A stretch of 64,000 bases of DNA, taken from assembly GCA_043228905.1 (NCBI GenBank), contig JBHGNT010000018.1:14446001-14510000 (forward strand), written 5' to 3'. Below the pieces are notes generated by a model that saw nothing but the letters and a program-made list of their open reading frames with translations, was not told the DNA's origin and did no database searches. The translations under genes and the position numbers were made by a program. Below are positions 1-10,158 of this stretch, piece by piece (position 1 is the first letter of the stretch; every line of letters starts with the position of its first letter). Source of the DNA: Azolla caroliniana. Lineage: Eukaryota > Polypodiophyta.

Positions 1-15
1 GGATATTGGAGCTTC

Positions 16-745
16 GTGGAAGGAACAAATGAAGTATCACTGAAGCCGTCACACAAAGACTTCCCGGTATGGGAGCAAGGAGTGAGTCGGGTACTGTACT
101 ATCTCGCATCCGGTGTGCATGATCAAATGCTCAACTACATCAAGGATGCAAAGACGCCGAAGGAGGCTTGGGAAAATCTACGGAAGATTTTCGCCACAAG
201 TACCATAGCTCGTAAGTTGTAGCTCCGGCAAGAGCTGAACAACATCAGGCAAAGAGACATGTCGGTTACGGACTACACCACCAAGATAAAGAAGATTTGC
301 GACGCACTCGGGTCCATCAACGTGATGGTGGACGAAGACAAGATGGTACAAATCTTCCTCGGTGGTCTAGCGCAAAGGTACGAGCTAATCTGGACAACAA
401 TCTGCACCCAGGAGAAACCATCGTCATTCTTCGACTTGCATTCGATGCTGTTGGTTGAAGAAAACCACGTGAGTGGGTCAAGGACCACTCAATCGGACGA
501 CCAGATGTTGTACATAGAGACAGATCAACCCCATGGACTTGGTGGACGAAGTGGGTTGGCACACAATGGAGGCGGTCGACAAGAGCAGGACCGAAGGCAC
601 AGAGGATGTGCCGACAATAGTTTCGGACCCTCCACAAGCAGGGGGAGTCAAAGCGGCGCCGAGAACCGACAAAGAAAGGCCGACACAGAATGCTAGTACT
701 GCGGCAAAAAGGGCCATAGGGAAAGCGAGTGATGGAAGAAGCACT
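16..745 (+). pseudogene. RE1 gag remnant (UBN2/Retrotran_gag type)
   Basis: The reading frame from 16 to 222 and, after a TAG, from 259 to 696 gives a Copia gag capsid: segments reading MSVTDYTTKIKKICDALGSI and LLVEENHV are typical of the plant UBN2 gag family. At about 688-732 a CCHC zinc knuckle is still visible (YCGKKGHRESE), but its first and last cysteines are replaced by stop codons (TAG, TGA). Such a gag would form the cytoplasmic particle that packages element RNA; this copy is dead. A related gag fragment occurs at 39010 (RE10). Confidence 0.8.
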
Positions 746-798
746 CCGATTCGGACAAATCCGGATCCGACAAAACCGGTCGGGAGAACCGGCAAAGC

Positions 799-3470
799 TT
801 GCAGTACGCGAAAGGATCGGAAGGATTCGGAACTAGGAAAACCGGTAAATGGCCAGCCTTCGTGATGAAGCACAAGGCTAACTCGATGAACAAGACTACT
901 TCTGGATCAGAGGAAGTATGGTATGTTGATTACAGAGCGTCCAACCGCATGCCGAGCCATGAAGAGTGGTTCTCTTTTTTGGAGAAACCGGAACAACCAG
1001 GGATTGTCGAAACCAGAGACGACACCCCTCACTCGATTGTGCATGTTGGAGAAGTCCCTTTAAGCCATGTCGGACAAAAGGGGAAGTTGATTAACGTATT
1101 ACATGTTCCGACTATCACAAAGAACTTGGTGTCGGTTGGACAAATCGTCGACCAGGGGATGCAGGTGCGGTTTACGCACCTCGGGTGCTTCATCGAGGAA
1201 GAGGGTCGGATAATTGCGCAAGGGTGTAGAGAAGGGAGGATGTTCATCCTCAACACTAATGACATTGGCACTGCCATGTTTGCCAAAGGGCAGAAGGTCG
1301 AGTTGGACATTGACCTGTGGCACAAGCGGATCGGCCAAGTCAACTACCGGAGGCTTTAGGACCTGCAATCGAAACAAGTTGTCTTCAGTTTGCTGAAATT
1401 TAGCGATTGGAAGGCCGAAATTTGTGAAGCTTGCCAACTCGGGGAGCAATACTGGCTTCCATTCCCCACCGATCGAAACCGGAGCCATAACAAGCTCAAT
1501 TTAATCCATTTGGATGTATGGGGACCGGCACAAAACGTTAGTCTTGGCGGGAGTCAGTATTTCGTCTTGATGAGGGAGTCGGTATTTCATCTCCTTCATC
1601 GACGACTACAGCCGGCACACGTGGATCTACCTCATCAAGAGGAAGAGTGAAGTCTTCGAGTGTTTCCGGAACCTTCAAAGCTTGGTTGAACGGGAAATGG
1701 AGAGGAAGATCAAGTGCCTGCGGTCGCATGGCAGGAAAGAATACTTTTCTGGCCAATTCAATAGTTATCTATAGTAGAACGGAATTCGGAGAGAATTCAG
1801 CTGTAGGTACACACCGGAGCAAAACAGTGTGGCCGAAAGGAAGAACTGGTCAATTGTCGCGCGGCAAGGGTAATGCTAGAGGAGAAGAACATGCCCCATT
1901 TCTACTGGGCTGAGGCGGTCCAGACGACCATCTACATCCAAAACCGGATTGGTGACAAGGTGTTAGCACATGAGCTGTATTTCGGGCGAAAGCCGAATTT
2001 GAAACACCTTCGGATATTCGGTAGCATAGCATATGTGCATGTACTGGATGAGAAGCGGAGGAAGCTGGATCCAAAGTCGGAGAAGTGCATTCTAGTCGGT
2101 TACTCGCATGAGCAAAAGGGGTATAAGTCCTATAACCCCCGGACTAAGCAGGTCTAAGTAAGCCGAGATGTCGAGTTTGATGAGATGGCGTCATGGTACT
2201 CCTTACCGATTCCAACTCCCGACGAAGACCCGATTCCAGAAGATGAGGCTAGTGAGCCCGAGAAGGTCCGACACTCTAGAAGAGAGTCCGATCTCATTCC
2301 GGCTAAGTGGACCGAATGCGTGGCTGAGTCGGGATGACCAGTTAGATGAGGAACCAGCGAGTAGTGGAGACTCTGTCGTGCTCTCCCCGCGCAAGGAAAT
2401 GAGGAGATGGTTCATGCGCAAAGAGAAGGGGAAGAGGAAGATGCTGGAATACGAAACCGGCAACGTTGAGTCGGATCGGAGCGAATCCGACTTCGGAAAG
2501 GATGAAGGCGGATCTTTGGGAATGAAGTCCGACCTGGCCAAGAAGGGCCCCAAACCGGGTAATACCAAGTTACGCCGGTCTTCCCGCCTAAAGAGCCTTG
2601 TTACGTGGTACGGGTACAATGACTACATGCCGCATCATTATGCGTTCATGACTAAGGTGGTGGAAGTGGGTGAGCCGGGGAGCTACGTAGAAGCGGCAAA
2701 GGACGCAAATTGGCGTGTGTTGCTATGGAGGAAGAAATGCGGGCACATGATGCCAATGACACATGGGACCTCGTTGACCCTCCCTGACACTGTAAACCGA
2801 TTGGTTGCAAATGGGTGTACAAGGTAAAGTACAATGCCAACAGTTCGCTTAACTGGTACAAGGCCCGGTTAGTGGCGAAGGGATATGCACAGACCCAGGG
2901 AATTGATTACGACGAGACCTTTGCCCTGGTAGCGAAGATGACGACGGTTCGTGTGGTACTGGCGGTTGCTGCGGCAAGGGGGTGACATCTTCACCAAATG
3001 GACGTGAAGAATGCGTTTCTTCAAGGTGACCTTGAAGAAGGGGTCTATATGATCCAACGTCCCGGTTTTTAGTCGAAGATGAATAAGTCGACGGTGTGTT
3101 GGCTCAAGAAGTCGCTTTACGGTCTGAAACAAGCCCCCCGAGCTTGGAATGTGAAGATCACGCACCGGTTGCGTAAGAGGGGTTTGTGACCTCTAAATCT
3201 GACTCGTCGTTGTTCATCCGACAAGGTCCGGATGGTTCGGTTTGCATCCTACATTATGTTGATGATTTAGTCATTACCGGACCCCGACTCAATGTAATCG
3301 GCCGAGTAAAGTCCAAGTTGTCGAACGCATTTGAAATGCAGGACCTGGGGGACCTTTGTTATTTTCTTGGGATCGAGGTGATCCGAACCCCCAACGACAT
3401 ATTGCTCTCACAACAACACTATGTGTTGAATATGTTGTACAAGTTCGGTATGACGTAGTGCCGACCTGTC
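799..3470 (+). pseudogene. RE1 pol remnant: protease, integrase, reverse transcriptase
   Basis: Protease remnant near 917-965 reads WYVDYRAS where the family has WxxDSGAS, so the active-site Ser-Gly is lost. The GAG-pre-integrase motif DLWHKR lies at 1312. Integrase core pieces (LIHLDVWGP at 1501; FIDDY after a frameshift near 1596; FYWAEAVQTTIYIQNRI near 1900) run to about 2160. RT runs in several frames from about 2690 to 3457, including DVKNAFLQGDLEEGVYM near 3001 and the catalytic YVDD (HYVDDLVITG) near 3255. At least six stops or frameshifts separate these pieces. The Asp pair of RT is intact but isolated. Confidence 0.8.
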
Positions 3471-3566
3471 TCCACACCCCTAGACCCGAACCAGAAGCTT
3501 TGTCCCAACTCTGGACCAGCCTGCGATTAGAAACGGTTCCGACAAATCGTCGGAAGCCTTATATAC

Positions 3567-4829
3567 TTGACAATCACCCGACCCGGCCTCAGTTACCCGG
3601 TTGGAGTGATCAACCAGTTCATGGAGAAGCTGATCATCGAGCACCTTCAGTGCGCACACCAGATACTCCGGTATGTGAGCGGCACGAAGGACCGGGGATT
3701 GTTATACCAGCATGGTATAACTAAAGAACTAGTCGGATATACAGATGCCGACTGGGCCGATGATGCATCAGATCGCCAATCCACCTCCGGCTACATGTTT
3801 TCTCTGGGTAGTGCGGTTGTTGCGTGGAGCAGAAAAAAGCAGCCAGCAGTGGCTCTGTCGAGCACTAAGGCTGAATACCGGGGCGCTACCAATGCCACCT
3901 ATGAAGCCGTTTGGCTTCAGCGACTGCTACAAGACCTGCGGATTGAGGTCCCGACCCTGATCTTGATCTATTGTGATAACATGAGCAACATTCAGCTCGC
4001 CAAGAACCTCGTCTTCCATGCTCGGACGAAGCACATAGAAGTCCACTATCACTTTGTGCGTGAGCGGGTTTTGAGTGGTGAAGTAGAACTTCGGTATGTT
4101 CGGACGGATCGACAAATTGCCAATATCTTCACCAAACCGCTCGGATCGGACAAGTTGCAGCACTTCACCGGAATGCTTGGTGTTCAGCATCTCGATGTGC
4201 TGCACTTGAGGGGGAGAAAAGGAAAGGGAACGGATGGCACCGGACAAAGAGCCGGAGAGGAAGATAGAACCAACAAAGGGGGAGACAAGAGGAAAAAGGA
4301 AGCTGAGCCGACCGAAGGAGTCGGCACATCTGAAAAGGTCGGAACAAGCGGCAGAGGCGGCAAAGTCAAGAAGGACAGAGCCGACCGGAAGAAAACGGCC
4401 AAGACTCAGATGTGGTCCGGTGTGGTGAAGGGCCTGAAATCAGAAGACGAGTTGGAGAACACTGACTCGGACAAGAGCTGGAACGAATCAAAGGAAACCG
4501 ATTTGGTTCAAGATTCAGAGAAGCCGGATCAACAAAAGGCCAAGCGGACAGGGACGCAACGGAAGTCGACGCCAACACGAAGGAACCGACGGGTCGACAA
4601 GCGCCGAAGTCGCAGTAGCGAGGGAGCTGAAATGGGCCTATTGAGCAGACAAGCCGACCAAGGAGGTCGAAGTGCACAGAACCAGAAGGGTCGCGGCAAA
4701 CAAGACCGGACTGGACGAGGAACCCAAGCGAGGCGGAGCAATGCTAGAAGGAGCCGGGTAGAAGAACCGGCTGTCGTGGACGCTAACACCACGATCCGAC
4801 CTCAAGTTGAGCTTGAGGGGGAGTGTTGA
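3567..4829 (+). pseudogene. RE1 RNase H with a long basic C-terminal extension
   Basis: Residues 1 to about 205 of this 420-aa frame are Copia RNase H: YTDADWADD (first Asp), STKAEY (Glu), IYCDNMS (Asp) and TKHIEVHYHFVRE, ending DRQIANIFTKPL. Residues about 215-420 are a Lys/Arg/Glu/Gly-rich low-complexity tail with no domain I recognise, ending LEGEC at the polypurine tract. Ordinary Copia pol ends within a few dozen residues of RNase H. The frame is open for 1.26 kb although the rest of RE1 is full of stops. A PPT-like 12-mer occurs at the start of the tail (4205-4216) and again at its end (4812-4823). Confidence 0.7.
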
Positions 4830-5256
4830 GCGAGCAAGCTCAACCGGATCTGGATCGGCTAAATAAGCCTGAGCCGGATCGACATCCAAAAGGATGAGCC
4901 GGATTGGTATCCGGATGGTATCTGGAAACAACCAGCCAGATCGGGGAGCCGGATTCGAGTGGGAACCAGAAGCCTAGTAGTAGCCTAGAGTACTAGGTAA
5001 TCATTGTCTCGTAGTTAGTGTTAATCACACATGTGAGCATTGAAGTACCTGTCAGTACTTATGTCAATGCTTTATGGACTTGTATAAATAGTGATGTTTA
5101 GCACATTTTATGTACAGAGTTTTAGAGTTAATCTTTTGAATATAGTTTTATGTTTTGCTCTCTCTGTCTCCTCTGTGTTTGAAGCTTTTCCATTAAACCT
5201 TCATCTCATTTTCTATTGCTATCCGGCTGAGCCGGTTCTGTCTGACGCTTTCAACA
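4824..5256 (+). repeat. RE1 3' LTR (433 bp)
   Basis: It begins TGTTGA directly after the polypurine tract at 4812-4823 and ends TCAACA, a perfect 6-bp terminal inverted repeat. A TATA-like box lies at 5083-5090. The matching 5' LTR is outside the window, so no target duplication can be checked; the next five bases are CATTA. Confidence 0.85.
5083..5090 (+). promoter_or_regulatory. TATA-like box in RE1 LTR
   Basis: TATAAATA sits about 170 bp before the LTR end, where the U3/R boundary of a Copia LTR is expected. Position and motif only. Confidence 0.45.
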
Positions 5257-5404
5257 CATTAACATTCACAAACTTCTCGCTAGGGAGAGCGCTCCCCATT
5301 TGAGTATTCACGGTGTTCGATGTAGATTTCTTCTTTCTTCTTCTCCTTGAATACGAGCTATGTAGCCGCACTACGATAGCGATGAGCCAATTTTTGTTCA
5401 ACGT
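5257..5404. other. Unassigned 148-bp spacer
   Basis: Sequence between the RE1 LTR and the RE2 3' LTR. It matches no element that I can recognise here and has no coding potential. It may be the old target sequence into which one or both elements inserted. Confidence 0.4.
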
Positions 5405-6189
5405 TATCGTGTTATTACGCACGTGCGTGTAGAAGGGGCGGGACCACGGGGGTCTCGGACGAGGGAGGAAGGGATGCCGAGAAACCAACACCGGACACGT
5501 CCCGGAGGCAACTAAACACGAGAGAGAGAGAGAGAGAAAAAAGAGAGATAGAGCATGCGCGCGACACCGACTCTTATGCACAGGAAACAAGGGCTATGCT
5601 CCTGACACCACCAAATGCACCAATATGCACAAACAGATATGAGTATGTATATTACAAGGGAAAAGATACAACCCCGGCTTCGAGCCGGACCAAGGTAGGG
5701 TAGGTTACAACGGCAGTCTGCTGCCAAGCCGCCGATCGGGGAGCTCTCGGGCTCGTTGCGCCGAGCAGGGTCTTGCACAGGAGACCGAGTAGAAGCAAAC
5801 CCTAAATATACACGAACTCTCAACCCACATGACGACGAAGAAGAAGAAGAAAGAAAGAAAGAAAACTACCAAGATGATACCCTAGAACGAAGCAAGAATA
5901 AGAGGAACTGCCTAACCCTAACTCTAACGGTATACCCTCCTAACTCAAAATGGGCAACCCCTCTACAAGGGACCCTCCCTTCGTTTTATAGAACAAGGAG
6001 AGGGATGCGTTACAATGTGGGATAAATCCCGATTTACATGGGATTCTCTGTCCCGACTTAACTCCTACTCGGCGCCATAAAGGCACCCCTATTATTCACA
6101 CGTTTTACAAGGGTAAGTGCACATGATGCACTCTGCCGATTCTTCTGATATTCCTCGGTTTCTCACTATGGCCCGCAATCTTCACGACA
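5405..6189 (-). repeat. RE2 3' LTR (785 bp)
   Basis: On the minus strand it starts TGTCGTGAAG and ends CGTAATAACACGATA; the partner copy ends CGCGACA, so the end here has two transitions. It contains a GA-rich tract near 5520 and an AGAA-rich tract near 5838. The polypurine tract abuts it at 6190. Confidence 0.85.
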
Positions 6190-6802
6190 TCTGCCCCCAC
6201 CAAACCGCACGTCCACCGGTACGTGCCAAGTTGGGAGAAGGGGAGAGATTCCATCCAGCGAGAAACCGGTCTTTCGTAATCTGCATTCTGGCTGCGCATT
6301 GGCCTCGCCGGTCCGAACCGTCGGCTGCGATTCCTTTTTCGCGTTTGCCTTTCCGTAGGTTGGTTCGACCCGTTGATAGGTCATTCGCCGCGATCCCGTA
6401 GTGCACGTGCTTCCTGTTGGCCCTTCTTTCGACCGCATGCACGCTTCTCGTCCCTTTTGATACGCAGTGCCCTCCGTTCGAGGAGCACCCGTGTTGGCCC
6501 GCTTGGCCTCCGTCGACGGGTTAGGCAGCCTCACTGGCTTGCTTCTGAAACTGTAACCGGCCGATAAGGGTTCGGCCCTCGTCAACTTCGGCCTTGCCAG
6601 CCCCCGGCCCGCTCTTCTTGCATCGTCGGTTCCCGTTTCCTGCCGCCACCTTCCTTCTCACTCGGTCTCACGTTGCCATGTCGGCTTGAACTGCCGGTGT
6701 CTCCGGATCTGTGTGAGGATCCCATAGGAACGCCCATCCGCGCTGCCCGTATCGCCGGTTCCTATTTCCCGCCGCCAGCATCCTTCACACTCGGGCTCAC
6801 GT
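6190..6802 (-). other. RE2 internal 3' region, no recognisable gene
   Basis: It contains the polypurine tract at 6190-6211 and one copy of the RE2 tandem-repeat unit (about 6660-6800, with the TGTGAGGATC core near 6709). Minus-strand frames are open for short distances but show no retroviral domain. It is interrupted at 6803 by RE3. Confidence 0.6.
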
Positions 6803-6926
6803 TGTCGTGATGTTCTGTGTCCAATGGGAGAAATTGTGAAATAGTGTGGCTTCACACACATTATACACATGATTATAAATATGAAAATTAGTCTAGGGTC
6901 TGATGACATTCAAGTGCATATAGAAG

Positions 6927-6990
6927 GGTGCAAGCAAGATTTGAACCTTGCACTTCTAAGATAGGAAGCAATTATCTTACCACTAAAGCT
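6927..6990 (-). repeat. tRNA-like (SINE-type) module in RE3 LTR
   Basis: On the minus strand TTTAGTGGTAAG resembles a Pol III A box and GGTTCAAATCT a B box, about 35 bp apart, as in a tRNA or a tRNA-derived SINE head. The acceptor ends do not pair well, so a functional tRNA is unlikely. The 3' LTR repeats it at about 9562-9630. Confidence 0.45.
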
Positions 6991-7069
6991 ACTACTAAGT
7001 GCTTTAGATTATGTATATTTCCTTCTCATATTTAGTATTCCATAGGAAACAAACATACAAAACCGTGTA

Positions 7070-7157
7070 CACAAAACCATGGTTTTAGCCTATGGTTTTG
7101 TGCATGCCACAAGGAAAACCGTGTGCCTGAAAACCATGGGTTCAAGCCCATGGTTTT
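7070..7157. repeat. Two adjacent hairpins in RE3 LTR
   Basis: An 11-bp stem pairs 7070-7080 with 7092-7102 (CACAAAACCAT with ATGGTTTTGTG). A perfect 11-bp stem with a 6-nt loop pairs 7130-7140 with 7147-7157 (AAAACCATGGG with CCCATGGTTTT). Both recur in the 3' LTR at about 9710-9800. Confidence 0.7.
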
Positions 7158-7513
7158 GTGCATGTTAGAAGGATAGATAAACCTATAAAAACCCTCGAAA
7201 GGCTTGTGTAATGGGGGGGATCAATCAATGGATGAATCAAACAATCTATGAATCAATCTATGTATCAAATCGAAAATTAATAATAAGAATACTTAGTTAT
7301 CTTATTGGTGATGTGTATATATCTACCTATCTATCTTAAAAACTTCCTCAAATTTTGTTTCTCTCTCTCTCTCTCTCTCTAACCACATTAGTGCGTCATT
7401 TCAGCCGCCCATCATCCATAACCGCTAGCGGATAGAGGCCCGGTGCTTGTTTGCGCTTGTGACGCGCACATTCCGACGTTTGGCACATGTGTCACGCGCC
7501 ACACGACATCTAT

Positions 7514-7530
7514 TGGTGAACCCGACGTGA
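7514..7530 (+). other. RE3 primer-binding site, tRNA-Trp type
   Basis: TGGTGAACCCGACGTGA is complementary to the 3' end I recall for plant tRNA-Trp including CCA. The same 17-mer serves RE2 (18633-18649), RE8 (34012-34028) and RE15 (55422-55438). It starts 5 nt after the LTR. Confidence 0.75.
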
Positions 7531-7546
7531 ACAACACAAGGTGGTT

Positions 7547-9340
7547 ATGGGGGCATTACGAATGGAGGATGTGATCTTGGCAGCGTACGACTTAGAGGTG
7601 TCGATAAGAATACAAGGTGGTCCGAGGTTCGAGATGCTTCCATTGGTAAGGAAAGCCATCGAAATGATGTTGCATGATGAAAAGGGTAGAGCGTTGGAGT
7701 ATCTCAAGATGGCAAATCAAATTGAAAGACTATATCAAGAAGTTCCGGATTTGTACGAAGCGGTTCTAACATCAATTTTCGGGCCTCAACCTTTTCATGG
7801 TTTGCTCGACGGTGACGACGATGAAGATGATCAAGATCGGCGTAGTTGCAGTCGTGAAGGGACATGTGATGAAGAACAAGGCTTTGAAGAGAGATATCAA
7901 GATCAACATGCCTATGGTCGTTGCGAGGATCGTTGCAAACTCGACAAAAGAGAAACATGTGACGAAGAACGTGATCTTGAAGGGAGGGAATGTGATCAAC
8001 ATGCCTATGGTCATCATGAAGATCATTGCAAACTCAAGACAAGAGAGAGATGCATCAAAGAAGGATGCAATTGGGAAGAGATGTGTGATGAAGAATGTGG
8101 GCTCAAGAGGGAAGATCGAGAAGGATGCAATCATAAAGAGACAAGCAATGAAGAACATCAATTCGAGGGGAATGACCAAGATACTCAAGGATGCGGTCAT
8201 GAAGAGACTTTCAGCGAAGAAAGTGAGCTTGTAAGGAAAGATGAAGATACTCAAGGATGCAATGGTGAAGAGACATCTGACAAAGAATGTGGGCTTGAGG
8301 AGACCGATCAAAATCTACACGGTCATGACAAAGACAAAGATCATTACAAACTCACAAAGAGTGCTCGAGATCTACAAGGTTATGATCGTGACAAAGATTA
8401 CTGTGAACACAAGAGGAGGAATCAAGCTCTTCATGGTTGTGCTAATGAAAAAGCACTCAACGAAAGTCGTGACAGTGAGAATAGTTGGGATCAAGACTTT
8501 CATGGTTTAAAATCTTATGACAAGTATGATAGGTTTAATGAGAGCCACAAACAAGAGAAGAAGTTAGGAAGGGATAAAAACTTTACATTTAAAAGTAATG
8601 ATGATGATGATTTAGGGCTTGATGATAGTAAGGGAGAGTGTATTATTGATGGTAAGAGTGAGTGCCATAAGAAGAATGAGGGTTATGATGGTAAAATGTT
8701 ATGCACTTTTTGTGGATATGGTTATGATAAGCGTAATGATGAGGGTGAGAGTGATGAAGAGGAATTCTGTGTTTTAGGTTGCCTTGGTTTTCTTTGGGAT
8801 AGATTTTATAAGAGTTTCACTAGATCAAATGGTGACATTCATGAGGACATCCATTATGAAAATAGAATAGGGATTTGTGATGATGAGGACATTCTACAAA
8901 AATATGTCCATGATCACGTGGGGTTACATAATGATTACAAGGGTATAAGTATGGAAAATCTAGAAAATGTTATTTGGGATGAGTATCATGATGATGTTGA
9001 TGTTGTGAGTATGTGTGGGAAGGACAAGATTAAAGTTGATAGTATTGAGGATAATCTACAAAATGTTAGGATGGTTTGGGATGTGTCTAATGATAATGTT
9101 GATGTTGTGAGCATGAGGAAAAGCAAGCATAAGATGAGAAAAGACGATCCGAGGAAGTTTGACCAAGGAGATGGTCGAGATGAAGGCGACACATGTACGA
9201 TGCATGAAGAGTTACGCTCAAGAGGAGCAAAAGGGGCTACGACAAGTGGTCATGGAAATGCGAAAGGCGATCGAATGATATGGTTGATCGGGTGGAAGGA
9301 ATGCATGTACTCAAAATGGAGAACAAAGGACAATGCGTAA
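7547..9340 (+). CDS. Unrecognised acidic Cys/His-rich repeat protein of RE3
   Basis: An uninterrupted frame of 597 codons starts at the first ATG after the primer site (ATGGGGGCATTACG). I do not recognise a family. Residues 1 to about 85 look globular and helical (MGALRMEDVILAAYDLEVSI...). Residues about 95-330 are acidic repeats of roughly 25-33 residues rich in Cys, His, Asp, Glu and Lys, with recurring pieces such as DQHAYG, CDEE, EETSDKECGL, DTQGC and LHG. Then follow a Cys-containing segment (MLCTFCGYGYD, FCVLGCLGFLWDRF), a DDVDVVSM motif occurring twice, and a basic tail. There is no CCHC knuckle, protease DSG or RT motif. The paired Cys and His suggest metal binding; nucleic-acid binding is only a guess. 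An open frame in an element with about 2% LTR divergence argues for selection or recent spread. Confidence 0.7.
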   Translation: MGALRMEDVILAAYDLEVSIRIQGGPRFEMLPLVRKAIEMMLHDEKGRALEYLKMANQIERLYQEVPDLYEAVLTSIFGPQPFHGLLDGDDDEDDQDRRSCSREGTCDEEQGFEERYQDQHAYGRCEDRCKLDKRETCDEERDLEGRECDQHAYGHHEDHCKLKTRERCIKEGCNWEEMCDEECGLKREDREGCNHKETSNEEHQFEGNDQDTQGCGHEETFSEESELVRKDEDTQGCNGEETSDKECGLEETDQNLHGHDKDKDHYKLTKSARDLQGYDRDKDYCEHKRRNQALHGCANEKALNESRDSENSWDQDFHGLKSYDKYDRFNESHKQEKKLGRDKNFTFKSNDDDDLGLDDSKGECIIDGKSECHKKNEGYDGKMLCTFCGYGYDKRNDEGESDEEEFCVLGCLGFLWDRFYKSFTRSNGDIHEDIHYENRIGICDDEDILQKYVHDHVGLHNDYKGISMENLENVIWDEYHDDVDVVSMCGKDKIKVDSIEDNLQNVRMVWDVSNDNVDVVSMRKSKHKMRKDDPRKFDQGDGRDEGDTCTMHEELRSRGAKGATTSGHGNAKGDRMIWLIGWKECMYSKWRTKDNA

Positions 9341-9417
9341 GGAAGGAGGAAATCAAAGACAAACCACCTTTTGACTCTGCCACATCACTCTTTTCTTCTT
9401 GGCACATGCCGGAGGAT

Positions 9418-9438
9418 GTGCGGTTTGGTGGGGGTGGA
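9418..9438 (+). other. RE3 polypurine tract
   Basis: GTGCGGTTTGGTGGGGGTGG lies next to the 3' LTR start and is essentially the same as the RE15 tract (minus strand, 49659-49679) and close to the RE2 tract. It primes plus-strand DNA synthesis. Confidence 0.75.
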
Positions 9439-10147
9439 TGTCGTGATGTTCTGTGTCCAATGGGAGAAATTGTGAAATAGTGTGGCTTCACACACATTAT
9501 ACACATGATTATAAATATGAAAATTAGTCTAGGGTCTGATGACATTCAAGTGCATATAGAAGGGTGCAAGCAAGATTTGAACCTTGCACTTATAAGATAG
9601 GAAGCAATTATCTTACCACTAAAGCTACTACTAAGTGCTTTAGATTTTGTATATTTCCTTCTAATATTTAGTATTCCATAGGAAACAAACATACAAAACC
9701 GTGTACACAAAACCATGGTTTTAGCCTATGGTTTTGTGCATGCCACAAGGAAAACCGTGTGCCTGAAAACCATGGGTTCAAGCCCATGGTTTTGTGCATG
9801 TTAGAAGGATAGATAAACCTATAAAAGCCCTCGAAAGGCTTGTGTAATGGGGGGGGATCAATCAATGGATGAATCAAACAATCTATGAATCAATCTATGT
9901 ATCAAATCGAAAATTAATAATAAGAATACTTAGTTATCTTATTGGTGATGTGTATATATCTACCTATCTATCTTAAAAACTTCCTCAAATTTTGTTTCTC
10001 TCTTTCTCTCTCTCACTCTAACCACATTAGTGCGTCATTTCAGCCGCCCATCATCCATAACCGCTAGCGGATAGAGGCCCGATGCTTGTCCGCGCTTGTG
10101 ACACGCACATTCTGACGTTTGGTACGTGTGTCACGCGCCACACGACA
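9439..10147 (+). repeat. RE3 3' LTR (709 bp)
   Basis: It matches 6803-7508 with about 14 differences, mainly transitions plus length changes in the G run and the CT run. Confidence 0.85.
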
Positions 10148-10158
10148 ATGTTGCAATG

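Larger units (their letters stand above)
1..5256 (+). mobile_element. RE1: decayed Ty1/Copia LTR retrotransposon, 5' end outside the window
   Basis: Remains of gag, protease, integrase, RT and RNase H occur in the Copia order on the plus strand and end in a polypurine tract and one LTR (4824-5256). The 5' LTR and primer site lie upstream of base 1. Every domain carries stops or frameshifts except the RNase H part, so this copy cannot be autonomous. The base after the LTR (5257) begins about 148 bp of otherwise unassigned sequence before the next element. Confidence 0.9.
6803..7508 (+). repeat. RE3 5' LTR (706 bp)
   Basis: It carries a tRNA-like segment on the minus strand (6927-6990), two adjacent hairpins (7070-7102 and 7130-7157) and a CT run near 7362-7380. 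It ends CACACGACA just before the primer site at 7514. Confidence 0.85.
6803..10147 (+). mobile_element. RE3: non-autonomous LTR retrotransposon with an unrecognised ORF
   Basis: The two LTRs (6803-7508 and 9439-10147) begin TGTCGTGATG and end CACACGACA. A tRNA-Trp-type primer site is at 7514-7530 and a polypurine tract is at about 9418-9438. The only ORF is a 597-aa protein that is not gag or pol. The last 45 bp before the 3' LTR closely match the corresponding segment of RE15, so RE15-like elements probably mobilise it. Flanking 4-mers are ACGT (6799-6802) and ATGT (10148-10151), a 4-bp target duplication with one transition; the RE2 repeat sequence resumes directly on both sides. The LTRs differ at about 2% of positions. 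Confidence 0.85.

Noticed and set aside
259-865. Overlapping frames 317-637 minus, 478-873 minus and 533-865 plus
   Set aside because: Shadows of the RE1 gag, which has clear family similarity.
7604-8510. Alternative frames overlapping the RE3 ORF (for example 7772-8311 minus and 7797-8234 plus)
   Set aside because: They are open only because the region is a biased repeat; the 597-codon frame is longest, begins right after the primer site and has the repeat structure at protein level.
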